Assembly (NCBI GenBank): GCA_950295325.1
Contig: OX485803.1
Span: forward strand, 65,365,554 to 65,429,553
DNA from: Polytrichum commune
Taxonomy: Eukaryota > Streptophyta > Polytrichopsida > Polytrichales > Polytrichaceae
Reading direction: 5' to 3'
DNA: 64,000 nucleotides
This document shows, one piece after another, positions 46,273 through 60,980 of this stretch. The stretch's first letter is position 1. Each line of letters begins with the position of its first letter. The notes under the pieces were generated by a model. The model saw only the letters and a list, made by a program, of their open reading frames with translations. It made no database searches and was not told the DNA's origin. Made by a program: the position numbers and the translations under genes.

Positions 46273-48192
46273 ATCAGGGTTAAAGTCCAAGCCAGCTAAT
46301 TCACAATCACAAGCCAAATGCTAGTCAAGGCCATTGAACCTCACAAGTTGATAATCTGGCCTAACCTCAAAATATCAGAGTTGAAGTCTAAGCCAGCAAA
46401 TTCACAATCACAAGCCAAATGCTACTCAAGGCCATTGAACCTCACAAGTTGATAACCTGGCCTAACCTCAAAATATCAGAGTTGAAGTCCAAGCCAACAA
46501 ATTCACAATCACAAGCCAAATGCTACTCAAGGCCATTGAACCTCACAAGTTGATGATCTGGCCTAACCTCAAAAGATCAGATTTGAAGTCTAAGCCAACA
46601 AATTCACAATCACAAGCCAAATGCTACTCAAGGCCATTGAACCTCACAAGTTGATTATCTGGCCTAACCTCAAAAGATCAGAGTTAAAGTCCAAGCCAGC
46701 AAATTCACAATCACAAGCCAAATGCTACTCAAGGCCGTTGAACCTCACAAGTTGATAATCTGGCCTAACCTCAAAATATCAGAGTTAAAGTCCAAGCCAG
46801 CAAATTCAAAATCACAAGCCAAATGCTACTCAAGGCCATTGAACCTCACAAGTTGATAATCTGGCCTAACCTCAAAAGATCATATTTGAAGTCTAAGCCA
46901 ACAAATTCACAATCACAAGCCAAATGCTACTCAAGGCCATTGAACCTCACAAGTTGATAATCTGGCCTAACCTCAAAAGATCAGAGTTGAAGTCTAAGCC
47001 AACAAATTCACAATCACAAGCCAAATGCTACTGAAGGCCATTGAACCTCACAAGTTGATAATCTGGCCTAACCTCAAAAGATCAGAGTTAAAGTCCAAGC
47101 CAGCAAATTCACAATCACAAGCCAAATGCTACTCAAGGCCATTGAACCTCACAAGTTGATAATCTGGCCTAACCTCAAAATATCAGAGTTGAAGTCCAAG
47201 CCAGCAAATTCACAATCACAAGCCAAATGCTACTCAAGGCCATTGAACCTCACAAGTTGATAATCTGGCCTAACCTCAAAAGATCAAAGTTGAAGTCCAA
47301 GCCAACAAATTCACAATCACAAGCCAAATGCTACTCAAGGCCATTGAACCTCACAAGTTGATGATCTGGCCTAACCTCAAAAGATCAGATTTGAAGTCTA
47401 AGCCAGCAAATTCACATTCACCAACCAAATGCTACTCAAGGCCATTGAACCTCACAAGTTGATAATCTGGCCTAACCTCAAAAGATCAGAGTTGAAGTCC
47501 AAGCCAGCAAATTCACAATCACAAGCCAAATGCTACTCAAGGCCATTGAACCTCACAAGTTGATAATCTGGCCTAACCTCAAAATATCAGAGTTGAAGTC
47601 TAAGCCAGCAAATTCACAATCACAAGCCAAATGCTACTCAAGGCCATTGAACCTCACAAGTTGATGATCTGGCCTAACCTCAAAAGATCAGATTTGAAGT
47701 CTAAGCCAACAAATTCACAATCACAAGCCAAATGCTACTCAAGGCCATTGAACCTCACAAGTTGATAATCTGGCCTAACCTCAAAATATCAGAGTTGAAG
47801 TCCAAGCCAGCAAATTCACAATCACAAGCCAAATGCTACTCAAGGCCATTGAACCTCACAAGTTGATAATCTGGCCTAACCTCAAAAGATCAGATTTGAA
47901 GTCTAAGCCAACAAATTCACAATCACAAGCCAAATGCTACTGAAGGCCATTGAACCTCACAAGTTGATAATCTGGCCTAACCTGAAAAGATCATATTTGA
48001 AGTCTAAGCCAACAAATTCACAATCACAAGCCAAATGCTACTCAAGGCCATTGAACCTCACAAGTTGATAATCTGGCCTAACCTCAAAAGATCAGAGTTG
48101 AAGTCTAAGCCAACAAATTCACAATCACAAGCCAAATGCTACTCAAGGCCATTGAACCTCACAAGTTGATAATCTGGCCTAACCTCAAAAGA
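46273..48192 (+). repeat. 19-monomer (1919-bp) higher-order block, copy B
   Basis: Same monomer order as 41930-43850, offset 4343 bp (43 x 101). The marker monomers GATTATCTGG, AAATTCAAAATC and GATCAAAGTTG are all present. Private differences are AGCTAATTC near 46300 and AGAGTTAAAG in the AAATTCAAAATC monomer. CAGGGTTAAAG recurs at about 48193 and 50112, again 1919 bp apart. Confidence 0.75.
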
Positions 48193-51100
48193 TCAGGGTT
48201 AAAGTCCAAGCCAGCAAATTCACAATCACAAGCCAAATGCTACTCAAGGCCATTGAACCTCACAAGTTGATAATCTGGCCTAACCTCAAAATATCAGAGT
48301 TGAAGTCTAAGCCAGCAAATTCACAATCACAAGCCAAATGCTACTCAAGGCCATTGAACCTCACAAGTTGATAACCTGGCCTAACCTCAAAATATCAGAG
48401 TTGAAGTCCAAGCCAACAAATTCACAATCACAAGCCAAATGCTACTCAAGGCCATTGAACCTCACAAGTTGATAATCTGGCCTAACCTCAAAATATCAGA
48501 GTTGAAGTCCAAGCCAGCAAATTCACAATCACAAGCCAAATGCTACTCAAGGCCATTGAACCTCACAAGTTGATAATCTGGCCTAACCTCAAAAGATCAA
48601 AGTTGAAGTCCAAGCCAACAAATTCACAATCACAAGCCAAATGCTACTCAAGGCCATTGAACCTCACAAGTTGATGATCTGGCCTAACCTCAAAAGATCA
48701 GATTTGAAGTCTAAGCCAGCAAATTCACATTCACCAACCAAATGCTACTCAAGGCCATTGAACCTCACAAGTTGATAATCTGGCCTAACCTCAAAAGATC
48801 AGAGTTGAAGTCCAAGCCAGCAAATTCACAATCACAAGCCAAATGCTACTCAAGGCCATTGAACCTCACAAGTTGATAATCTGGCCTAACCTCAAAATAT
48901 CAGAGTTGAAGTCTAAGCCAGCAAATTCACAATCACAAGCCAAATGCTACTCAAGGCCATTGAACCTCACAAGTTGATGATCTGGCCTAACCTCAAAAGA
49001 TCAGATTTGAAGTCTAAGCCAACAAATTCACAATCACAAGCCAAATGCTACTCAAGGCCATTGAACCTCACAAGTTGATAATCTGGCCTAACCTCAAAAT
49101 ATCAGAGTTGAAGTCCAAGCCAGCAAATTCACAATCACAAGCCAAATGCTACTCAAGGCCATTGAACCTCACAAGTTGATAATCTGGCCTAACCTCAAAA
49201 GATCAGATTTGAAGTCTAAGCCAACAAATTCACAATCACAAGCCAAATGCTACTGAAGGCCATTGAACCTCACAAGTTGATAATCTGGCCTAACCTGAAA
49301 AGATCATATCTGAAGTCTAAGCCAACAAATTCACAATCACAAGCCAAATGCTACTCAAGGCCATTGAACCTCACAAGTTGATAATCTGGCCTAACCTCAA
49401 AAGATCAGAGTTGAAGTCTAAGCCAACAAATTCACAATCACAAGCCAAATGCTACTCAAGGCCATTGAACCTCACAAGTTGATAATCTGGCCTAACCTCA
49501 AAAGATCAGAGTCAAAGTCCAAGCCAGCAAATTCACAATCACAAGCCAAATGCTAGTCAAGGCCATTGAACCTCACAAGTTGATAATCTGGCCTAACCTC
49601 AAAATATCAGAGTTGAAGTCTAAGCCAGCAAATTCACAATCACAAGCCAAATGCTACTCAAGGCCATTGAACCTCACAAGTTGATAACCTGGCCTAACCT
49701 CAAAATATCAGAGTTGAAGTCCAAGCCAACAAATTCACAATCACAAGCCAAATGCTACTCAAGGCCATTGAACCTCACAAGTTGATGATCTGGCCTAACC
49801 TCAAAAGATCAGATTTGAAGTCTAAGCCAACAAATTCACAATCACAAGCCAAATGCTACTCAAGGCCATTGAACCTCACAAGTTGATAATCTGGCCTAAC
49901 CTCAAAATATCAGAGTTGAAGTCTAAGCCAGCAAATTCACAATCACAAGCCAAATGCTACTCAAGGCCATTGAACCTCACAAGTTGATAATCTGGCCTAA
50001 CCTCAAAAGATCAGAGTTGAAGTCTAAGCCAACAAATTCACAATCACAAGCCAAATGCTACTCAAGGCCATTGAACCTCACAAGTTGATAATCTGGCCTA
50101 ACCTCAAAAGATCAGGGTTAAAGTCCAAGCCAGCAAATTCACAATCACAAGCCAAATGCTACTCAAGGCCATTGAACCTCACAAGTTGATAATCTGGCCT
50201 AACCTCAAAATATCAGAGTTGAAGTCTAAGCCAGCAAATTCACAATCACAAGCCAAATGCTACTCAAGGCCATTGAACCTCACAAGTTGATAACCTGGCC
50301 TAACCTCAAAATATCAGAGTTGAAGTCCAAGCCAACAAATTCACAATCACAAGCCAAATGCTACTCAAGGCCATTGAACCTCACAAGTTGATAATCTGGC
50401 CTAACCTCAAAATATCAGAGTTGAAGTCCAAGCCAGCAAATTCACAATCACAAGCCAAATGCTACTCAAGGCCATTGAACCTCACAAGTTGATAATCTGG
50501 CCTAACCTCAAAAGATCAGATTTGAAGTCTAAGCCAACAAATTCACAATCACAAGCCAAATGCTACTGAAGGCCATTGAACCTCACAAGTTGATAATCTG
50601 GCCTAACCTCAAAAGATCATATTTGAAGTCTAAGCCAACAAATTCACAATCACAAGCCAAATGCTACTCAAGGCCATTGAACCTCACAAGTTGATAATCT
50701 GGCCTAACCTCAAAAGATCAGAGTTGAAGTCTAAGCCAACAAATTCACAATCACAAGCCAAATGCTACTCAAGGCCATTGAACCTCACAAGTTGATAATC
50801 TGGCCTAACCTCAAAATATCAGAGTTGAAGTCTAAGCCAGCAAATTCACAATCACAAGCCAAATGCTACTCAAGGCCATTGAACCTCACAAGTTGATAAC
50901 CTGGCCTAACCTCAAAATATCAGAGTTGAAGTCCAAGCCAACAAATTCACAATCACAAGCCAAATGCTACTCAAGGCCATTGAACCTCACAAGTTGATGA
51001 TCTGGCCTAACCTCAAAAGATCAGATTTGAAGTCTAAGCCAACAAATTCACAATCACAAGCCAAATGCTACTCAAGGCCATTGAACCTCACAAGTTGATA

Positions 51101-52839
51101 ATCTGGCCTAACCTCAAAATATCAGAGTTGAAGTCTAAGCCAGCAAATTCACAATCACAAGCCAAATGCTACTCAAGGCCATTGAACCTCACAAGTTGAT
51201 AATCTGGCCTAACCTCAAAAGATCAGAGTTGAAGTCTAAGCCAACAAATTCACAATCACAAGCCAAATGCTACTCAAGGCCATTGAACCTCACAAGTTGA
51301 TAATCTGGCCTAACCTCAAAAGATCAGGGTTAAAGTCCAAGCCAGCAAATTCACAATCACAAGCCAAATGCTAGTCAATTCCATTGAACCTCACAAGTTG
51401 ATAATCTGGCCTAACCTCAAAATATCAGAGTTGAAGTCTAAGCCAGCAAATTCACAATCACAAGCCAAATGCTACTCAAGGCCATTGAACCTCACAAGTT
51501 GATAACCTGGCCTAACCTCAAAATATCAGAGTTGAAGTCCAAGCCAACAAATTCACAATCACAAGCCAAATGCTACTCAAGGCCATTGAACCTCACAAGT
51601 TGATGATCTGGCCTAACCTCAAAAGATCAGATTTGAACTCTAAGCCAACAAATTCACAATCACAAGCCAAATGCTACTCAAGGCCATTGAACCTCACAAG
51701 TTGATAATCTGGCCTAACCTCAAAATATCAGAGTTGAAGTCCAAGCCAGCAAATTCACAATCACAAGCCAAATGCTACTCAAGGCCATTGAACCTCACAA
51801 GTTGATCATCTGGCCTAACCTCAAAAGATCAGATTTGAAGTCTAAGCCAACAAATTCACAATCACAAGCCAAATGCTACTCAAGGCCATTGAACCTCACA
51901 AGTTGATAATCTGGCCTAACCTCAAAAGATCAGGGCTAAAGTCCAAGCCAGCAAATTCACAATCACAAGCCAAATGCTACTCAAGGCCATTGAACCTCAC
52001 AAGTTGATAATCTGGCCTAACCTCAAAAGATCAGAGTTGAAGTCTAAGCCAACAAATTCACAATCACAAGCCAAATGCTACTCAAGGCCATTGAACCTCA
52101 CAAGTTGATAATCTGGCCTAACCTCAAAAGATCAGGGTTAAAGTCCAAGCCAGCAAATTCACAATCACAAGCCAAATGCTAGTCAAGGCCATTGAACCTC
52201 ACAAGTTGATAATCTGGCCTAACCTCAAAAGATCATATTTGAAGTCTAAGCCAACAAATTCACAATCACCAACCAAATGCTACTCAAGGCCATTGAACCT
52301 CACAAGTTGATAATCTGGCCTAACCTCAAAAGATCAGAGTTGAAGTCTAAGCCAACAAATTCACAATCACCAACCAAATGCTACTCAAGGCCATTGAACC
52401 TCACAAGTTGATAATCTGGCCTAACCTCAAAATATCAGAGTTGAAGTCCAAGCCAGCAAATTCACAATCACAAGCCAAATGCTACTCAATGCCATTGAAC
52501 CTCACAAGTTGATAATCTGGCCTAACCTCAAAAGATCAGAGTTGAAGTCCAAGCCAACAAATTCACAATCACAAGCCAAATGCTACTCAAGGCCATTGAA
52601 CCTCACAAGTTGATGATCTGGCCTAACCTGAAAAGATCAGATTTGAAGTCTAAGCCAGCAAATTCACATTCACCAACCAAATGCTACTCAAGGCCATTGA
52701 ACCTCACAAGTTGATAATCTGGCCTAACCTCAAAAGATCAGAGTTGAAGTCCAAGCCAGCAAATTCACAATCACAAGCCAAATGCTACTCAAGGCCATTG
52801 AACCTCACAAGTTGATAATCTGGCCTAACCTCAAAATAT

Positions 52840-55800
52840 CAGAGTTCAAGTCTAAGCCAGCAAATTCACAATCACAAGCCAAATGCTACTCAAAGCCATT
52901 GAACCTCACAAGTTGATGATCTGGCCTAACCTCAAAAGATCAGATTTGAAGTCTAAGCCAACAAATTCACAATCACAAGCCAAATGCTACTCAAGGCCAT
53001 TGAACCTCACAAGTTGATAATCTGGCCTAACCTCAAAATATCAGAGTTGAAGTCCAAGCCAGCAAATTCACAATCACAAGCCAAATGCTACTCAAGGCCA
53101 TTGAACCTCACAAGTTGATAATCTGGCCTAACCTCAAAAGATCAGATTTGAAGTCTAAGCCAACAAATTCACAATCACAAGCCAAATGCTACTCAAGGCC
53201 ATTGAACCTCACAAGTTGATAATCTGGCCTAACCTCAAAATATCATATTTGAAGTCTAAGCCAACAAATTCACAATCACAAGCCAAATGCTACTCAAGGC
53301 CATTGAACCTCACAAGTTGATAATCTGGCCTAACCTCAAAAGATCAGAGTTGAAGTCTAAGCCAACAAATTCACAATCACAAGCCAAATGCTACTCAAGG
53401 CCATTGAACCTCACAAGTTGATAATCTGGCCTAACCTCAAAAGATCAGAGTTGAAGTCTAAGCCAACAAATTCACAATCACAAGCCAAATGCTACTCAAG
53501 GCCATTGAACCTCACAAGTTGATAATCTGGCCTAACCTCAAAAGATCAGGGTTAAAGTCCAAGCCAGCAAATTCACAATCACAAGCCAAATGCTAGTCAA
53601 GGCCATTGAACCTCACAAGTTGATAATCTGGCCTAACCTCAAAAGATCATATTTGAAGTCTAAGCCAACAAATTCACAATCACCAACCAAATGCTACTCA
53701 AGGCCATTGAACCTCACAAGTTGATAATCTGGCCTAACCTGAAAAGATCATATTTGAAGTCTAAGCCAACAAATTCACAATCACAAGCCAAATGCTACTC
53801 AAGGCCATTGAACCTCACAAGTTGATAATCTGGCCTAACCTCAAAAGATCAGAGTTGAAGTCTAAGCCAACAAATTCACAATCACAAGCCAAATGCTACT
53901 CAAGGCCATTGAACCTCACAAGTTGATAATCTGGCCTAACCTCAAAAGATCAGGGTTAAAGTGCAAGCCAGCAAATTCACAATCACAAGCCAAATGCTAG
54001 TCAAGGCCATTGAACCCCACAAGTTGATAATCTGGCCTAACCTCAAAAGATCATATTTGAAGTCTAAGCCAACAAATTCACAATCACCAACCAAATGCTA
54101 CTCAAGGCCATTGAACCTCACAAGTTGATAATCTGGCCTAACCTCAAAATATCAGAGTTGAAGTCCAAGCCAGCAAATTCACAATCACAAGCCAAATGCT
54201 ACTCAAGGCCATTGAACCTCACAAGTTGATAATCTGGCCTAACCTCAAAAGATCAGAGTTGAAGTCCAAGCCAACAAATTCACAATCACAAGCCAAATGC
54301 TACTCAAGGCCATTGAACCTCACAAGTTGATAATCTGGCCTAACCTCAAAATATCAGAGTTGAAGTCCAAGCCAGCAAATTCACAATCACAAGCCAAATG
54401 CTACTCAAGGCCATTGAACCTCACAAGTTGATAATCTGGCCTAACCTCAAAATATCAGAGTTGAAGTCCAAGCCAGCAAATTCACAATCACAAGCCAAAT
54501 GCTACTCAAGGCCATTGAACCTCACAAGTTGATAATCTGGCCTAACCTCAAAATATCAGAGTTCAAGTCTAAGCCAGCAAATTCACAATCACAAGCCAAA
54601 TGCTACTCAAAGCCATTGAACCTCACAAGTTGATGATCTGGCCTAACCTCAAAAGATCAGATTTGAAGTCTAAGCCAACAAATTCACAATCACAAGCCAA
54701 ATGCTACTCAAGGCCATTGAACCTCACAAGTTGATAATCTGGCCTAACCTCAAAAGATCAGGGTTAAAGTCCAAGCCAGCAAATTCACAATCACAAGCCA
54801 AATGCTAGTCAAGGCCATTGAACCCCACAAGTTGATAATCTGGCCTAACCTCAAAAGATCATATTTGAAGTCTAAGCCAACAAATTCACAATCACCAACC
54901 AAATGCTACTCAAGGCCATTGAACCTCACAAGTTGATAATCTGGCCTAACCTCAAAATATCAGAGTTGAAGTCCAAGCCAGCAAATTCACAATCACAAGC
55001 CAAATGCTACTCAAGGCCATTGAACCTCACAAGTTGATAATCTGGCCTAACCTCAAAAGATCAGAGTTGAAGTCCAAGCCAACAAATTCACAATCACAAG
55101 CCAAATGCTACTCAAGGCCATTGAACCTCACAAGTTGATAATCTGGCCTAACCTCAAAATATCAGAGTTGAAGTCCAAGCCAGCAAATTCACAATCACAA
55201 GCCAAATGCTACTCAAGGCCATTGAACCTCACAAGTTGATAATCTGGCCTAACCTCAAAATATCAGAGTTGAAGTCCAAGCCAGCAAATTCACAATCACA
55301 AGCCAAATGCTACTCAAGGCCATTGAACCTCACAAGTTGATAATCTGGCCTAACCTCAAAATATCAGAGTTCAAGTCTAAGCCAGCAAATTCACAATCAC
55401 AAGCCAAATGCTACTCAAAGCCATTGAACCTCACAAGTTGATGATCTGGCCTAACCTCAAAAGATCAGATTTGAAGTCTAAGCCAACAAATTCACAATCA
55501 CAAGCCAAATGCTACTCAAGGCCATTGAACCTCACAAGTTGATAATCTGGCCTAACCTCAAAATATCAGAGTTGAAGTCCAAGCCAGCAAATTCACAATC
55601 ACAAGCCAAATGCTACTCAAGGCCATTGAACCTCACAAGTTGATAATCTGGCCTAACCTCAAAAGATCAGATTTGAAGTCTAAGCCAACAAATTCACAAT
55701 CACAAGCCAAATGCTACTCAAGGCCATTGAACCTCACAAGTTGATAATCTGGCCTAACCTCAAAATATCATATTTGAAGTCTAAGCCAACAAATTCACAA

Positions 55801-56480
55801 TCACAAGCCAAATGCTACTCAAGGCCATTGAACCTCACAAGTTGATAATCTGGCCTAACCTCAAAAGATCAGAGTTGAAGTCTAAGCCAACAAATTCACA
55901 ATCACAAGCCAAATGCTACTCAAGGCCATTGAACCTCACAAGTTGATAATCTGGCCTAACCTCAAAAGATCAGAGTTGAAGTCTAAGCCAACAAATTCAC
56001 AATCACAAGCCAAATGCTACTCAAGGCCATTGAACCTCACAAGTTGATAATCTGGCCTAACCTCAAAAGATCAGGGTTAAAGTCCAAGCCAGCAAATTCA
56101 CAATCACAAGCCAAATGCTAGTCAAGGCCATTGAACCTCACAAGTTGATAATCTGGCCTAACCTCAAAAGATCATATTTGAAGTCTAAGCCAACAAATTC
56201 ACAATCACCAACCAAATGCTACTCAAGGCCATTGAACCTCACAAGTTGATAATCTGGCCTAACCTGAAAAGATCATATTTGAAGTCTAAGCCAACAAATT
56301 CACAATCACAAGCCAAATGCTACTCAAGGCCATTGAACCTCACAAGTTGATAATCTGGCCTAACCTCAAAAGATCAGAGTTGAAGTCTAAGCCAACAAAT
56401 TCACAATCACAAGCCAAATGCTACTCAAGGCCATTGAACCTCACAAGTTGATAATCTGGCCTAACCTCAAAAGATCAGGG
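52840..56480 (+). repeat. Nested higher-order region: 25-monomer (2525-bp) repeat containing an 8-monomer (808-bp) tandem duplication
   Basis: The AGAGTTCAAG/CTCAAAGCC monomer lies at 52841, 54558 and 55366, spaced 1717 and 808 bp. CAGGGTTAAAG monomers at about 53548 and 53951 recur at 56073 and 56476, exactly 2525 bp on. The 808-bp unit is tandem at about 53950-54755 and 54756-55565, each with GAACCCCACAAG followed by GATCATATTTG and CACCAACC. The nesting suggests an 808-bp duplication inside a 2525-bp duplicated block. Confidence 0.7.
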
Positions 56481-58254
56481 TTAAAGTCCAAGCCAGCAAA
56501 TTCACAATCACAAGCCAAATGCTAGTCAAGGCCATTGAACCCCACAAGTTGATAATCTGGCCTAACCTCAAAAGATCATATTTGAAGTCTAAGCCAACAA
56601 ATTCACAATCACCAACCAAATGCTACTCAAGGCCATTGAACCTCACAAGTTGATAATCTGGCCTAACCTCAAAATATCAGAGTTGAAGTCCAAGCCAGCA
56701 AATTCACAATCACAAGCCAAATGCTACTCAAGGCCATTGAACCTCACAAGTTGATAATCTGGCCTAACCTCAAAAGATCAGAGTTGAAGTCCAAGCCAAC
56801 AAATTCACAATCACAAGCCAAATGCTACTCAAGGCCATTGAACCTCACAAGTTGATGATCTGGCCTAACCTCAAAAGATCAGATTTGAAGTCTAAGCCAG
56901 CAAATTCACATTCACCAACCAAATGCTACTCAAGGCCATTGAACCTCACAAGTTGATAATCTGGCCTAACCTCAAAAGATCAGAGTTGAAGTCCAAGCCA
57001 GCAAATTCACAATCACAAGCCAAATGCTACTCAAGGCCATTGAACCTCACAAGTTGATAATCTGGCCTAACCTCAAAATATCAGAGTTGAAGTCCAAGCC
57101 AACAAATTCACAATCACAAGCCAAATGCTACTCAAGGCCATTGAACCTCACAAGTTGATGATCTGGCCTAACCTCAAAAGATCAGATTTGAAGTCTAAGC
57201 CAGCAAATTCACATTCACCAACCAAATGCTACTCAAGGCCATTGAACCTCACAAGTTGATAATCTGGCCTAACCTCAAAAGATCAGAGTTGAAGTCCAAG
57301 CCAGCAAATTCACAATCACAAGCCAAATGCTACTCAAGGCCATTGAACCTCACAAGTTGATAATCTGGCCTAACCTCAAAATATCAGAGTTGAAGTCTAA
57401 GCCAGCAAATTCACAATCACAAGCCAAATGCTACTCAAGGCCATTGAACCTCACAAGTTGATGATCTGGCCTAACCTCAAAAGATCAGATTTGAAGTCTA
57501 AGCCAACAAATTCACAATCACAAGCCAAATGCTACTCAAGGCCATTGAACCTCACAAGTTGATAATCTGGCCTAACCTCAAAATATCAGAGTTGAAGTCC
57601 AAGCCAGCAAATTCACAATCACAAGCCAAATGCTACTCAAGGCCATTGAACCTCACAAGTTGATAATCTGGCCTAACCTCAAAAGATCAGATTTGAAGTC
57701 TAAGCCAACAAATTCACAATCACAAGCCAAATGCTACTGAAGGCCATTGAACCTCACAAGTTGATAATCTGGCCTAACCTCAAAAGATCATATTTGAAGT
57801 CTAAGCCAACAAATTCACAATCACAAGCCAAATGCTACTCAAGGCCATTGAACCTCACAAGTTGATAATCTGGCCTAACCTCAAAAGATCATATTTGAAG
57901 TCTAAGCCAACAAATTCACAATCACAAGCCAAATGCTACTCAAGGCCATTGAACCTCACAAGTTGATAATCTGGCCTAACCTCAAAAGATCAGGGTTAAA
58001 GTCCAAGCCAGCAAATTCACAATCACAAGCCAAATGCTAGTCAAGGCCATTGAACCTCACAAGTTGATAATCTGGCCTAACCTCAAAATATCAGAGTTGA
58101 AGTCTAAGCCAGCAAATTCACAATCACAAGCCAAATGCTACTCAAGGCCATTGAACCTCACAAGTTGATAACCTGGCCTAACCTCAAAATATCAGAGTTG
58201 AAGTCCAAGCCAACAAATTCACAATCACAAGCCAAATGCTACTCAAGGCCATTG

Positions 58255-60980
58255 AACCTCACAAGTTGATGATCTGGCCTAACCTCAAAAGATCAGATTT
58301 GAAGTCTAAGCCAACAAATTCACAATCACAAGCCAAATGCTACTCAAGGCCATTGAACCTCACAAGTTGATAATCTGGCCTAACCTCAAAATATCAGAGT
58401 TGAAGTCTAAGCCAGCAAATTCACAATCACAAGCCAAATGCTACTCAAGGCCATTGAACCTCACAAGTTGATAATCTGGCCTAACCTCAAAAGATCAGAG
58501 TTGAAGTCTAAGCCAACAAATTCACAATCACAAGCCAAATGCTACTCAAGGCCATTGAACCTCACAAGTTGATAATCTGGCCTAACCTCAAAAGATCAGG
58601 GTTAAAGTCCAAGCCAACAAATTCACAATCACAAGCCAAATGCTAGTCAAGGCCATTGAACCTCACAAGTTGATAATCTGGCCTAACCTCAAAATATCAG
58701 AGTTGAAGTCTAAGCCAGCAAATTCACAATCACAAGCCAAATGCTACTCAAGGCCATTGAACCTCACAAGTTGATAACCTGGCCTAACCTCAAAATATCA
58801 GAGTTGAAGTCCAAGCCAACAAATTCACAATCACAAGCCAAATGCTACTCAAGGCCATTGAACCTCACAAGTTGATGATCTGGCCTAACCTCAAAAGATC
58901 AGATTTGAACTCTAAGCCAACAAATTCACAATCACAAGCCAAATGCTACTCAAGGCCATTGAACCTCACAAGTTGATAATCTGGCCTAACCTCAAAATAT
59001 CAGAGTTGAAGTCCAAGCCAGCAAATTCACAATCACAAGCCAAATGCTACTCAAGGCCATTGAACCTCACAAGTTGATAATCTGGCCTAACCTCAAAAGA
59101 TCAGATTTGAAGTCTAAGCCAACAAATTCACAATCACAAGCCAAATGCTACTCAAGGCCATTGAACCTCACAAGTTGATAATCTGGCCTAACCTCAAAAG
59201 ATCAGGGTTAAAGTCCAAGCCAGCAAATTCACAATCACAAGCCAAATGCTAGTCAAGGCCATTGAACCTCACAAGTTGATAATCTGGCCTAACCTCAAAA
59301 TATCAGAGTTGAAGTCTAAGCCAGCAAATTCACAATCACAAGCCAAATGCTACTCAAGGCCATTGAACCTCACAAGTTGATAACCTGGCCTAACCTCAAA
59401 ATATCAGAGTTGAAGTCCAAGCCAACAAATTCACAATCACAAGCCAAATGCTACTCAAGGCCATTGAACCTCACAAGTTGATGATCTGGCCTAACCTCAA
59501 AAGATCAGAGTTGAAGTCCAAGCCAACAAATTCACAATCACAAGCCAAATGCTACTCAAGGCCATTGAACCTCACAAGTTGATAATCTGGCCTAACCTCA
59601 AAATATCAGGGTTAAAGGCCAAGCCAGCAAATTCACAATCACAAGCCAAATGCTAGTGAAGGCCATTGAACCTCACAAGTTGATAATGTGGCCTAACCTC
59701 AAAATATCAGAGTTGAAGTCTAAGCCAGCAAATTCACAATCACAAGCCAAATGCTACTCAAGGCCATTGAACCTCACAAGTTGATAACCTGGCCTAACCT
59801 CAAAATATCAGAGTTGAAGTCCAAGCCAACAAATTCACAATCACAAGCCAAATGCTACTCAAGGCCATTGAACCTCACAAGTTGATGATCTGGCCTAACC
59901 TCAAAAGATCAGATTTGAAGTCTAAGCCAACAAATTCACAATCACAAGCCAAATGCTACTCAAGGCCATTGAACCTCACAAGTTGATAATCTGGCCTAAC
60001 CTCAAAATATCAGAGTTGAAGTCCAAGCCAGCAAATTCACAATCACAAGCCAAATGCTACTCAAGGCCATTGAACCTCACAAGTTGATAATCTGGCCTAA
60101 CCTCAAAAGATCAGATTTGAAGTCTAAGCCAACAAATTCACAATCACAAGCCAAATGCTACTCAAGGCCATTGAACCTCACAAGTTGATAATCTGGCCTA
60201 ACCTGAAAAGATCATATTTGAAGTCTAAGCCAACAAATTCACAATCACAAGCCAAATGCTACTCAAGGCCATTGAACCTCACAAGTTGATAATCTGGCCT
60301 AACCTCAAAAGATCAGAGTTGAAGTCTAAGCCAACAAATTCACAATCACAAGCCAAATGCTACTCAAGGCCATTGAACCTCACAAGTTGATAATCTGGCC
60401 TAACCTCAAAAGATCAGGGTTAAAGTCCAAGCCAGCAAATTCACAATCACAAGCCAAATGCTAGTCAAGGCCATTGAACCTCACAAGTTGATAATCTGGC
60501 CTAACCTCAAAAGATCATATTTGAAGTCTAAGCCAACAAATTCACAATCACAAGCCAAATGCTACTCAAGGCCATTGAACCTCACAAGTTGATAATCTGG
60601 CCTAACCTCAAAAGATCAGAGTTGAAGTCTAAGCCAACAAATTCACAATCACAAGCCAAATGCTACTCAAGGCCATTGAACCTCACAAGTTGATAATCTG
60701 GCCTAACCTCAAAAGATCAGATTTGAAGTCTAAGCCAACAAATTCACAATCACAAGCCAAATGCTACTGAAGGCCATTGAACCTCACAAGTTGATAATCT
60801 GGCCTAACCTGAAAAGATCATATTTGAAGTCTAAGCCAACAAATTCACAATCACAAGCCAAATGCTACTCAAGGCCATTGAACCTCACAAGTTGATAATC
60901 TGGCCTAACCTCAAAAGATCAGAGTTGAAGTCTAAGCCAACAAATTCACAATCACAAGCCAAATGCTACTCAAGGCCATT
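58255..60980 (+). repeat. 27-monomer (2727-bp) tandem duplication, unit 1
   Basis: The order of variants from the GATGATCTGG monomer near 58267 repeats exactly 2727 bp later. Rare shared markers are GATTTGAACTCTAAG (near 58903/61630), CAGGGTTAAAGTCCAAGCCAAC (near 58597/61324) and AATATCAGGGTTAAAGGCC with GCTAGTGAAGG (near 59606/62333). Edges are good to about one monomer. Confidence 0.82.
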
